From Fusicatenibacter sp. (GTDB lineage Bacteria > Bacillota > Clostridia > Lachnospirales > Lachnospiraceae): a stretch of DNA of 59,989 nucleotides. The stretch lies in assembly GCA_017887445.1 (NCBI GenBank), contig JAGHIA010000083.1, positions 1 to 59,989 of the forward strand. Reading direction: 5' to 3'. Of this stretch, positions 31,136 to 39,122 are shown one piece after another. The translations under genes were made by a program, and so were the position numbers. Within the stretch, counting starts at the first letter, position 1; every line of letters begins with the position of its first letter. The notes under the pieces are model-generated. The model was given only the letters and a program-made list of their open reading frames with translations, did not search any database and had not been told where the DNA came from.

Positions 31136-33760
31136 TTACTTACTGTTGATAGCAGCCTGTGCAGCAGCCAGACGTGCGATCGGCACGCGGAACGGTGAGC
31201 AGGATACATAGTTCAGGCCTACCTTGTGGCAGAACTCTACGGAAGACGGATCTCCGCCGTGCTCTCCACAGATACCCATTTTCAGGTTCGGGTTGGTAGC
31301 GCGTCCTTTTTCAGCCGCCATCTTAACCAGCTGGCCAACGCCCTCCTGATCCAGTTTCGCGAACGGATCGGACTCGTAGATCTTGTTCTCGTAGTAGGAG
31401 CCAAGGAATTTACCAGCGTCGTCACGGGAGAAGCCGAAGGTCATCTGTGTCAGGTCGTTGGTTCCGAAGGAGAAGAACTCTGCTTCCTCTGCGATCTGAT
31501 CTGCGGTCAGAGCAGCGCGCGGGATCTCGATCATAGTACCAACGTGATAGTTGATGTACTCGCCTTTTTCCTTCATAACTTCCTCTGCGGTAGCTACAAC
31601 AACGTCTTTGACAAATTTGAGCTCTTTCTTCTCGCCAACCAGCGGGATCATGATCTCAGGAACGATATCGTATCCCATCTCTTCTTTCACTTCGATGGCA
31701 GCCTCGATGATCGCTCTTGTCTGCATCTTAGCGATTTCCGGATAGGTAACAGCCAGACGGCATCCACGATGACCCATCATCGGGTTGAACTCGTGCAGTT
31801 CGTCACATCTTGCCTTTACTTCCTCTGCGGTCAGTCCCATATCCTCAGCCAGAGCCTTGATGTCTTCCGGATCGGTCGGAACGAACTCATGCAGCGGCGG
31901 ATCCAGATAACGTACGGTCATCGGACGGCCTTTCAGAGCTTTGTACATTGCCTTGAAGTCGTCTTTCTGGAACGGAATCAGCTCGTTGAGTGCTGCCTCT
32001 CTCTCCTCTACCGTATCGGACAGGATCATCTTGCGGATCTTCGGAATACGGTCCGGATCGAAGAACATATGCTCGGTACGGCAAAGGCCGATACCCTCTG
32101 CGCCCAGTTTTACAGCGTTCTCGGTGTCTGCCGGTGTATCCGCATTGGTACGAACCTGCAGTTTACGGAACTGGTCTGCCCAGCGCATGATACGTCCGAA
32201 GTTTCCGCCTACGGAAGCTTCTACGGTCTTGATGTCGCCTTTGTAGATCTTACCGGTGGTTCCATCCAGAGAAATGTAATCTCCCTCATGGAAGGTATAT
32301 CCGCCAAGTACGAAGTATTTTGCTTCCTCATCGATCTTGATCTCGCCGCATCCGGAAACACAGCAGGTTCCCATACCACGGGCAACTACGGCTGCGTGGG
32401 AGGTCATACCGCCGCGAACGGTCAGGATACCTTCGGATGCATGCATTCCTTCGATATCTTCCGGAGAGGTCTCAAGACGAACCAGGATTACTCTCTCGCC
32501 TTTTTCATGTGCAGCTTTTGCGTCTTCCGCGCTGAAGTATACTTTACCAGCGCCTGCTCCCGGAGATGCCGGCAGAGCGGAACCGATTACTTCGCCTGCC
32601 TTCAGATCATCCGCGTCGAAGGTCGGGTGCAGCAGCTGATCCAGGGATTTCGCCTCGATACGGCATACAGCCTCTTCCGGTGTGATCATTCCCTCGTCAA
32701 CCAGGTCACACGCGATCTGGATAGCAGCCGGAGCGGTTCTCTTTCCGTTACGGGTCTGCAGGAAGAACAGCTTGCCTTCCTGGATGGTGAACTCCATATC
32801 CTGCATATCGCGGTAGTGGTTCTCCAGCTTCATAGCCAGGCTCATGAACTGGTTGTAGCACTGCGGCATGTCCTCAGCCAGCTTGCTGATCGGCTGCGGA
32901 GTACGAACGCCGGCAACAACGTCCTCGCCCTGCGCGTTGATCAGGTACTCGCCGAAGATACCTTTTGCTCCGGTAGACGGGTTACGGGTGAACGCAACAC
33001 CTGTTCCGGAAGTATCGCCCATGTTACCGAATACCATGGTCTGTACGTTTACAGCGGTTCCCCAGTCGCCCGGAATATCGTTCATACGACGATATACGAT
33101 GGCACGCGGGTTGTCCCAGGAACGGAATACGGCTTTTACAGCCTCCATCAGCTGTTCCTTCGGATCCTGCGGGAACTCAGCGCCGTTCATGTTTTCGGAA
33201 TAAACGGCTTTAAATCTCTGAACAAGTTCTTTCAGATCGTCTGTGGTCAGCTCGGTGTCGAAATGAACGCCTTTTGCCTCTTTCACTTCGTCGATGATCT
33301 TCTCGAAGAAGGACTTCGGAACTTCCATAACAACGTCTGAGAACATCTGAATAAATCTTCTGTAAGAGTCATAAGCGAATCTCGCGTTTCCGGTCTTCTT
33401 TGCGAAGCCTTCTACGGATACGTCGTTCAGACCCAGATTCAGGATAGTATCCATCATACCAGGCATAGATGCTCTTGCTCCGGAACGAACGGATACCAGA
33501 AGCGGATTCTCGGTATCTCCGAATTTCTTTCCGTTCTCCTGCTCCAGCCATGCCATTGCCTCGAAGATCTGATTCTGGATTTCTTCTGTGATCTTCTTTC
33601 CGCTCTCATAATAATTGGTGCAGGCTTCTGTGGTAACAGTAAAACCCTGCGGAATCGGCATGCCAAGATTTGTCATCTCAGCCAGGTTGGCACCTTTACC
33701 ACCAAGAAGGTTTCTCATGTTTGCGTTACCTTCATTGAATAAGTAAACCCATTTTGCCAT
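31136..33760 (-). CDS. ppdK: Pyruvate, phosphate dikinase
   Basis: An 874-residue PPDK, the standard length for the bacterial enzyme. It interconverts pyruvate, ATP and phosphate with phosphoenolpyruvate, AMP and pyrophosphate. N-terminal WVYLFNEGN and LLGGKGANLAEMT are typical; the phosphohistidine domain shows GGMTSHAAVVARGMG, and the C-terminal PEP-binding barrel has GICGEHGGDP and CSPFRVPIARLAAAQA. The start at 33760 (MAKWVY) has AGGAGG upstream; the longer frame is unlikely. A TATAAT box lies 28 nt before the ATG but I see no clear -35. Together with the PPi-type phosphofructokinase at 36500 it suggests pyrophosphate-economising glycolysis. Confidence 0.97.
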   Translation of the reverse strand: MAKWVYLFNEGNANMRNLLGGKGANLAEMTNLGMPIPQGFTVTTEACTNYYESGKKITEEIQNQIFEAMAWLEQENGKKFGDTENPLLVSVRSGARASMPGMMDTILNLGLNDVSVEGFAKKTGNARFAYDSYRRFIQMFSDVVMEVPKSFFEKIIDEVKEAKGVHFDTELTTDDLKELVQRFKAVYSENMNGAEFPQDPKEQLMEAVKAVFRSWDNPRAIVYRRMNDIPGDWGTAVNVQTMVFGNMGDTSGTGVAFTRNPSTGAKGIFGEYLINAQGEDVVAGVRTPQPISKLAEDMPQCYNQFMSLAMKLENHYRDMQDMEFTIQEGKLFFLQTRNGKRTAPAAIQIACDLVDEGMITPEEAVCRIEAKSLDQLLHPTFDADDLKAGEVIGSALPASPGAGAGKVYFSAEDAKAAHEKGERVILVRLETSPEDIEGMHASEGILTVRGGMTSHAAVVARGMGTCCVSGCGEIKIDEEAKYFVLGGYTFHEGDYISLDGTTGKIYKGDIKTVEASVGGNFGRIMRWADQFRKLQVRTNADTPADTENAVKLGAEGIGLCRTEHMFFDPDRIPKIRKMILSDTVEEREAALNELIPFQKDDFKAMYKALKGRPMTVRYLDPPLHEFVPTDPEDIKALAEDMGLTAEEVKARCDELHEFNPMMGHRGCRLAVTYPEIAKMQTRAIIEAAIEVKEEMGYDIVPEIMIPLVGEKKELKFVKDVVVATAEEVMKEKGEYINYHVGTMIEIPRAALTADQIAEEAEFFSFGTNDLTQMTFGFSRDDAGKFLGSYYENKIYESDPFAKLDQEGVGQLVKMAAEKGRATNPNLKMGICGEHGGDPSSVEFCHKVGLNYVSCSPFRVPIARLAAAQAAINSK

Positions 33761-33803
33761 AGTTACTTTTCCTCCTAATAAGATTTGATTATAGTAGAGT
33801 AGT

Positions 33804-33832
33804 GCAACAGTCCGGCTATGCGGAACTGTTAC
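33804..33832. repeat. Solo end palindrome of the type A/B families
   Basis: GCAACAGTCCGG and CGGAACTGTTAC form an imperfect palindrome of the type that ends the larger elements. It overlaps the upstream region of ppdK. The remaining sequence to 34158 holds one strong palindrome (34048-34077) and no gene. Confidence 0.5.
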
Positions 33833-34047
33833 AGAGTATTCCCTTTTTTCCCCTGCGCATACCGTGCGAGAGCACACGGCAGCGGCAGCGTTTCAAAAGG
33901 GCGCTGCTCTGCCGGACGGACGGAAAACCGCCGCCCTTATGTATCGCCTTGTCCTGCCTGTGATCAGAGACAGGTCTGCCTGCCTATCTCTTTATGCCTG
34001 AACTACAAGGAAGCTTACAGACACGTTCCGACGACATTCGGACATAT

Positions 34048-34077
34048 ATCAGGGCCGGCGCAGGCGCCGGCCCTGAT
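34048..34077. repeat. Perfect 14-bp palindrome downstream of the PIN-triad operon
   Basis: ATCAGGGCCGGCGC and GCGCCGGCCCTGAT are separated by two bases. No T-run follows, so it may be a terminator without a tract, a protein site or a DNA-level palindrome. Confidence 0.65.
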
Positions 34078-34158
34078 AGCGCACACATTTATTGTACCAT
34101 AAGAACGACTTTAGTCAACAAAAAATGTACCAATTTTTAAATTATTTCTTGTGCTATT

Positions 34159-35001
34159 TTATAAAATTATCCGCACTGCGCTGTCCTGGATCAAAGAAAC
34201 AAAGGAATCATTGTCAACAATTTCTGTTACCAAAACAACAGAATGATCCTCCTGTTCTCTGCTGTAAGTCATTCTGCGCATATCTTTCCTGCAACGCACC
34301 GCCTCTTGAAGAGTGATTTTCCCCTCCCTAAAAAGCTGGCAGAGAATCGCGTCATTACTCTTATATGAAACAGGAACTGGTATCCTGGAGATAAAGATTT
34401 CTCGTAGACTTACTTCTGCCCGGCGCTGCAACTCAAACGTATCACTGTCCTGAGAATATATCGTCAACACCTCTGTTTCCGGATAATACCAGGAAACTAC
34501 CTCTGCCAGTATTGTAATGGAAACCTCCCCAGCGTTTTTCTTTTTCGTTCTGCCAGATGCAAGCACAGGCCCCGGGATTGGCCACTCGTCGTACAGCTTA
34601 TTTATCCAATCTTTGTATGCCTCCATATCCAGAACATCCGATTTTTCAACAAATCGACGTAAATAGCTTTTCAGTCTTCCAATCTGATACGTTGAGGCAA
34701 GTACAATCTGATACAGATTGCCCTCCTGATGATCAGCGAGCTCCGAATATGTTTCTTCCGCAATGCTGTATATCGGATATCCTGCATCAATCAGCGTCCG
34801 TACATAATCCGTTCTTCCTTCAGAATCTCTTATCTCCGTGAGGACCCAATTCGGAATCAACACAAGATCATAATCCGCAAGAACAGTATCCGGTATGATT
34901 CCCGATTCCTTTAAACTCTGCATAAAAGAAATCGATGAAGTATCCAGCAGTGCGATATGTCTTTTATTTTCAATCTTGTAAATGGGAGTTATTTCCATCA
35001 T
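34159..35001 (-). CDS. PIN-domain-like nuclease, third gene of an XRE/ImmA-IrrE module
   Basis: A 280-residue protein whose acidic residues are placed as in PIN ribonucleases: Asp in HIALLDTSSI (~18), Glu in NWVLTEIRD, Glu in NAGEVSITILAEV and the Asp pair in IYSQDSDTFE. The PIN type usually acts as an RNA-cutting toxin or defence effector. It overlaps the ImmA/IrrE gene as ATGA. The three genes are AT-richer than the core genomic neighbours. The nuclease call is by motif; the toxin role is inferred from the context. Confidence 0.7.
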   Translation of the reverse strand: MMEITPIYKIENKRHIALLDTSSISFMQSLKESGIIPDTVLADYDLVLIPNWVLTEIRDSEGRTDYVRTLIDAGYPIYSIAEETYSELADHQEGNLYQIVLASTYQIGRLKSYLRRFVEKSDVLDMEAYKDWINKLYDEWPIPGPVLASGRTKKKNAGEVSITILAEVVSWYYPETEVLTIYSQDSDTFELQRRAEVSLREIFISRIPVPVSYKSNDAILCQLFREGKITLQEAVRCRKDMRRMTYSREQEDHSVVLVTEIVDNDSFVSLIQDSAVRIIL

Positions 35002-35780
35002 CTGTCCCTCCCCGTGATCATTTTGATTTCTCTTATAATGTTTTCCAGAAATTCTTCATTATCTCTGTGGTAACCCAATTCAGGATTGGCTTCCTGGCTC
35101 TTTCGTATCTTGCTCTGGAGAAAAGATGTATTGATCACATATGAAGGTTTTACCAGACTGTCATCCAACCCCAGCGTCCGAAAACGCTTTGGCAAATCGT
35201 CAAACTGAAGATTGAAAACCTCTTTGATCTTTCTCCTTAATTTTTCATTATCACTTTGAACAGCGTATTCATATAGAGACACCAACACTGCCTTATAAGT
35301 AGTCTGAAAAGCAGACATACAGCAAAACACTTTTGAAAGAAACTCCATTCCCGCCAGTTCCGTATAATATCTGTCCACACCGTTCAAAAGCATACTTGCA
35401 GCAAAGCATTCCGCTTTTCTTTCTTCTATCGTATTATCGCTTTCTATAAAATGATCAAAGGACACGTTGTCAAAAATAACATGGTATATTTCATGCCATG
35501 CGGTAAAATACTGATTCGCGCGCGGCAGCGCTGTGTTGAGTACAGGAATCAATTTCCCATCCTTCACATAAATGGCGCCGCTCCAAAATTTATCCTCGAC
35601 GGGAAGCTGAATCAGACCAAATCTCTGCAGAATCAGTAAGGGAAGCTGCGGTGTTGGCGCCGCCTGCATAAGAACCTGATTTGTCTGCATTTTTACAGCC
35701 TGTGCAGTTATCTCGTCTTTTATCTCCCGATTTTTTCTGATTACAAGATCCAAATTTTCTGCCGTTATAAATTCACTCAT
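34998..35780 (-). CDS. ImmA/IrrE-family metallopeptidase
   Basis: A 260-residue protein with the zinc-protease motif HEIYH (in FTAWHEIYHVIFD) and the downstream Glu in EERKAECFAASMLL, the signature of ImmA/IrrE proteases. Relatives cleave a partner XRE repressor on receiving a signal, thereby switching on a module. The repressor is encoded 12 bp upstream. The C-terminal half is helical and family-specific. GAGGAAA lies upstream of the ATG. Likely the sensor or derepressor of this three-gene unit. Confidence 0.85.
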   Translation of the reverse strand: MSEFITAENLDLVIRKNREIKDEITAQAVKMQTNQVLMQAAPTPQLPLLILQRFGLIQLPVEDKFWSGAIYVKDGKLIPVLNTALPRANQYFTAWHEIYHVIFDNVSFDHFIESDNTIEERKAECFAASMLLNGVDRYYTELAGMEFLSKVFCCMSAFQTTYKAVLVSLYEYAVQSDNEKLRRKIKEVFNLQFDDLPKRFRTLGLDDSLVKPSYVINTSFLQSKIRKSQEANPELGYHRDNEEFLENIIREIKMITGRDR

Positions 35781-35792
35781 GGAAACATTTCC

Positions 35793-36158
35793 TCAATAAT
35801 AAATAGTACACAGATCAATGACATCCAGAAGCAGCTGATATTGCTTCTTTGCCGCATCACTCATTTCGTGATCTGCAGGCGCATTTTGTGAATACACCGT
35901 TGTCACTGTCTTGACCGCTGCAGAGCGATAAAACATCAGTTCATCCACGGACATATTCAGTACTTTTAAGATTTTGTTTAAATGACGGTCGAAGGTACTC
36001 TTACTATCTATACTTCCATTCAGCAGTTTGTCTAGTGTCGGACGGGATATCTCGGCTTTCCTGGCAAAGGATACTTTTGTGTATCCCATATCCCTGATAC
36101 AATCTTTTAACCTTGAAGCCACCAGTCTTCTTTGCTCAAACAATTCATCAAACCTCAT
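35793..36158 (-). CDS. XRE-family regulator
   Basis: A 121-residue DNA-binding protein. The helix-turn-helix is at ~22-52: YTKVSFARKAEISRPTLDKLLNG. The C-terminal part has no recognisable domain. AAAGGAGG lies 8 nt before the ATG. It is the first gene of the operon with the ImmA/IrrE and PIN genes; by analogy it represses the operon and is the protease target. A promoter and an inverted repeat lie just upstream (36189-36241). Confidence 0.9.
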   Translation of the reverse strand: MRFDELFEQRRLVASRLKDCIRDMGYTKVSFARKAEISRPTLDKLLNGSIDSKSTFDRHLNKILKVLNMSVDELMFYRSAAVKTVTTVYSQNAPADHEMSDAAKKQYQLLLDVIDLCTIYY

Positions 36159-36188
36159 TTCGATGACCTCCTTTCACATCTGTCTCTC

Positions 36189-36217
36189 ATTATAGACAAA
36201 AATCATAAAGGTATCAA
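36189..36217 (-). promoter_or_regulatory. Promoter of the XRE/ImmA-IrrE/PIN operon
   Basis: On the minus strand TTGATA (36217-36212), 17-bp spacer and consensus TATAAT (36194-36189), 30 bp before the XRE start. Confidence 0.75.
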
Positions 36218-36222
36218 TAGGA

Positions 36223-36241
36223 TGTAAAATATTTTTTTACA
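36223..36241. promoter_or_regulatory. Possible XRE operator
   Basis: TGTAAAA (36223-36229) and TTTTACA (36235-36241) form a 7-bp palindrome just upstream of the -35 box. Confidence 0.45.
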
Positions 36242-36253
36242 TTTTTACATTTG

Positions 36254-36388
36254 AGTAACTATTTCGCCGGCGGAATAGCTGCGGCATCCGGTCCTTGACA
36301 ATCGCTTCGCGATGGGCCGCATACCTGCAGGCATTACGTTTTTATGCGGTCTGCGCAGTAAATGCGCGGACCTGGCTGAATCATTACC
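36254..36388. repeat. Type A dispersed palindromic element, copy 2
   Basis: Begins GTAACTATTTCGCC and ends GGCTGAATCATTAC; core ATCGCTTCGCGATGGGCCGC, CCTGCAGGC and GTCTGCGCAGTAAATGCGC. It lies between the phosphofructokinase terminator and the XRE operon promoter. Confidence 0.85.
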
Positions 36389-36403
36389 AAGCAGATTTAT
36401 GTC

Positions 36404-36444
36404 AAAAAAGCCACAGATTTCAAATAGCTTCAAAATCTGTGGCT
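36404..36444 (-). terminator. Terminator of the phosphofructokinase gene
   Basis: AGCCACAGATTT with AAATCTGTGGCT (36409-36420/36433-36444), followed by a T-run on the minus strand. Confidence 0.85.
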
Positions 36445-36499
36445 CCTGTCTGTAACGGTTCAGCTGTGCTGAACTGCTGCTCCTGTTCTTATAATATTC

Positions 36500-37750
36500 C
36501 TATTTCTTGTGCTTAGTGTCCAGCACCAGATGTCTCGGAAGGCCGTTTACCATGATCGGCTGGTAGTCGCCCTGAATCAGGGGCTTCACGTAATCGATGA
36601 AATCCTTGGTCACATAGTCGCCTTCCCGGTTCATCCACTCTCTCGGCACCAGCTTCTCCTCATTGGCGATCCGGTGAACGTCGTAGATCCCTGCGGAACT
36701 CATGTACGGGTCGTCGGCGATCCGGTCGATCACCACCATCTTTCCGGTGTCTCCCTCATCCGCCGCCTTAACGGCAGCGCCGCCTACCATAAACGCCTCG
36801 TCGATATCCACGCGGGACGCGATATGAGACGCGCTTCTCTGCAGCGTGGAGAATTCCACGCTTCTGGTCTTGCAGCCGATCTCCGCCGCCAGGAAGCTTG
36901 CCAGATAGGACGCGGTTCCCTGCAGCTGCTTATGTCCGAACGCGTCCACATAATCTCCGCCGCCGGACAGTTCGCAGACATACCGGCCATCGTCCAGCTG
37001 AATGCCTTCGGACACGGCGATCACCACGGAATGTTTCTTTTTCAGCAGCTCTTTTACTTTCTTCAGGAATTTCTGAATATCGAAGGGAACCTCCGGAAGA
37101 TAGATCAGATCCGGTCCCTCGCACTCCTCAGTCTTTGCCAGCGCTGTGGCTCCGGTCAGCCAGCCGGCGTTGCGGCCCATCACCTCGATAATGGTGATCA
37201 TCGGTTTATTGTAGGTCAGGCCCAGGGCGTCGCGGATAATCTCCTTGGTGGATGCGCCGATATATTTCGCCGCGCTTCCGAATCCAGGCGTGTGATCAGT
37301 CAGCGCCAGATCGTTGTCGATGGTCTTGGGCACACCGAGGAATTTCTGCGGCTGTCCTGTGAGGATGCCATAATCGCTCAGCTTCTTGATCGTATCCATA
37401 GAATCATTTCCGCCGATGTAGATAAACGCCTCAATCTCCAGACGGTTTAAAATCTCAAAGATTTTCTCAAAGATTTCCTTGTTTTCGTGGATCTCCGGAA
37501 GTTTATAGCGGCAGGAACCGAGAAACGCCGACGGCGTCCGCTTCAGCAGCTCGATATCCAGCTCGGAATGAATCTGGGTGGACAGATCCACATATTTCTC
37601 ATCCAACAGTCCCTGGATCCCGTGGAGCATACCATACACCTTATGGAAACCACGCTCCTTGGCATTCTTATAAACGCCTGCCAGTGAGGAATTGATGACG
37701 GAAGTGGGACCTCCCGACTGTCCTACGATGATATTTCTCTTTTTTTTCAT
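36500..37750 (-). CDS. pfp: 6-phosphofructokinase, pyrophosphate-dependent type
   Basis: A 416-residue phosphofructokinase. The N-terminus IIVGQSGGPTSVINSSLAGV binds the phosphoryl donor; the active-site region is IYIGGNDSMDT, with the Asp after GGN that blocks ATP and favours pyrophosphate in this family (ATP enzymes have GGDGS). PKTIDNDL is the catalytic loop; the sugar-binding EVMGRNAGWLTG follows. Length and motifs fit the clostridial PPi-PFK group. With ppdK 3 kb away it fits a PPi-based glycolytic scheme. Terminated at 36404-36444. Confidence 0.93.
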   Translation of the reverse strand: MKKKRNIIVGQSGGPTSVINSSLAGVYKNAKERGFHKVYGMLHGIQGLLDEKYVDLSTQIHSELDIELLKRTPSAFLGSCRYKLPEIHENKEIFEKIFEILNRLEIEAFIYIGGNDSMDTIKKLSDYGILTGQPQKFLGVPKTIDNDLALTDHTPGFGSAAKYIGASTKEIIRDALGLTYNKPMITIIEVMGRNAGWLTGATALAKTEECEGPDLIYLPEVPFDIQKFLKKVKELLKKKHSVVIAVSEGIQLDDGRYVCELSGGGDYVDAFGHKQLQGTASYLASFLAAEIGCKTRSVEFSTLQRSASHIASRVDIDEAFMVGGAAVKAADEGDTGKMVVIDRIADDPYMSSAGIYDVHRIANEEKLVPREWMNREGDYVTKDFIDYVKPLIQGDYQPIMVNGLPRHLVLDTKHKK

Positions 37751-37926
37751 AACAACATTCGCCTCCTGTTACATCTGCTTTGTATATAAAAGGTATTATA
37801 GCAGAACTTATACATTTTTTACAATATATTTTTGCAACTTCCTGTACTTTTTCAACTATTTTATCATTTCATGCAATAGAAATTTTGACATAATGACAGA
37901 ATTCAAAGAGAATTATTCCAATTAGC

Positions 37927-37965
37927 AAAAAAAATCCCTGCAATTTTAAAGCTGCGGGGATTTTT
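37927..37965 (-). terminator. Terminator downstream of uppP, distal
   Basis: AAATCCC-GCA paired with TGC-GGGATTT and a minus-strand run of eight T. Together with 38053-38105 it fills most of the gap 37751-38108, which has no gene. Confidence 0.75.
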
Positions 37966-38052
37966 CCGGGTTTTGGATAAAGCAAAGCTTCAGGGTTCTT
38001 GTAAATATATGAATTTTCAGAAGCGCGGCTCTTTTCGGGTTTCGATAAAGCG

Positions 38053-38105
38053 AAAGTGGCAGGAAGACCGATAGAAAAGAATCCTATCTGTCTTCCTGCC
38101 GCTTT
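38053..38105 (-). terminator. Hairpin immediately after uppP
   Basis: Long stem GGCAGGAAGAC-GATAG with CTATC-GTCTTCCTGCC (one bulge), 4 bp beyond the uppP stop. Confidence 0.7.
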
Positions 38106-38108
38106 CAT

Positions 38109-39014
38109 TTATGCCAGCAGAGTCTTCACGCCAAAGTACACAAGAACAATCGCTCCCAGCACAATGCGGTACCAGCCGAACACCTTGAAATCGTGCTTTT
38201 TGATATATTTCATCAGGAATTTGATGGCAAGGATGGAAACCACAAACGCCACCGCCATTCCCACCAGCAAAATGGCAACCTCCACGCCGGTAAAGGTAAA
38301 ACCATGACTCACAACCTTCAGAAGGCTGGCACCGAACATGACGGGGATTGCCAGGAAGAAGGTATATTCCGCCGCCAGCTCACGGGTGGTTCCAAGAAGG
38401 ATCCCGCCGATGATGGTGGCGCCGGAGCGGGAGGTTCCCGGTATGATGGACAGCAGCTGGAACACTCCGATCAGGAACGCCGTTTTCCAGCTGATATCGC
38501 GGATCCTGCGCATTTTCGGCTTTCTTGTCTTGTTGTAATTCTCAATGACAATAAACAGAACGCCGTAGATAATCAGCATCAGCGCGACAATGACGTAATT
38601 CATCAGGTGCGCTTCGATCCAGTCGTTGAAGGCCAGGCCGATCACCGCCGCCGGCAGACAGGACAGCGCAATCTTGAACCACATGATGATCTTATCCATG
38701 TAAAAATAATTGTCCACAAAGTTCTGGCAAAACGCCAGAGCCGGAACGTCGCTGGGATTGGCAAAGTAGCTTTTTTCCCTTCTTTTTGCCTTTCTGTGGA
38801 AGGGCCACAGATCCCAGAAATAAATCACCACAACCGCCAGGATCGCTCCCAGCTGGATGACCACCTCAAAGACGTTCATAAAATCTTTGTCCACATTCAG
38901 GGGGAAGATTTCATCCACCAGTATCATATGGCCGGTGCTGCTGATCGGGAGCCATTCGGTAATTCCCTCCACGATACCGAGCAGAATGACCTTCAGCCAT
39001 TCGATCACATCCAT
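38109..39014 (-). CDS. uppP: Undecaprenyl-diphosphatase
   Basis: A 301-residue BacA/UppP membrane phosphatase that recycles undecaprenyl pyrophosphate for wall and polysaccharide synthesis. The N-terminal signature [20 protein letters not shown] and the second motif [14 protein letters not shown] are intact; eight hydrophobic segments follow the usual pattern. It has a longer insert of ~25 residues ([17 protein letters not shown]) than many homologues. AGGAGG-like sequence before the ATG. Supports the envelope polysaccharide genes at the window end. Confidence 0.95.
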   Translation of the reverse strand: MDVIEWLKVILLGIVEGITEWLPISSTGHMILVDEIFPLNVDKDFMNVFEVVIQLGAILAVVVIYFWDLWPFHRKAKRREKSYFANPSDVPALAFCQNFVDNYFYMDKIIMWFKIALSCLPAAVIGLAFNDWIEAHLMNYVIVALMLIIYGVLFIVIENYNKTRKPKMRRIRDISWKTAFLIGVFQLLSIIPGTSRSGATIIGGILLGTTRELAAEYTFFLAIPVMFGASLLKVVSHGFTFTGVEVAILLVGMAVAFVVSILAIKFLMKYIKKHDFKVFGWYRIVLGAIVLVYFGVKTLLA

Positions 39015-39036
39015 CGTACTTTTCCTCCGTTCTCAC

Positions 39037-39061
39037 GCCGCAGACAGCAGGTGTCTGCGGC
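39037..39061. repeat. Hairpin in the uppP leader
   Basis: GCCGCAGACA (39037-39046) with TGTCTGCGGC (39052-39061), no T-run. It sits between the carB end and the uppP start and may be a weak carB terminator or leader hairpin. Confidence 0.5.
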
Positions 39062-39122
39062 TGTGAATATAATTATCTGCAGTTATCATCACGATTCTTC
39101 CGCTGCTCTCAGTTGTTATAAA

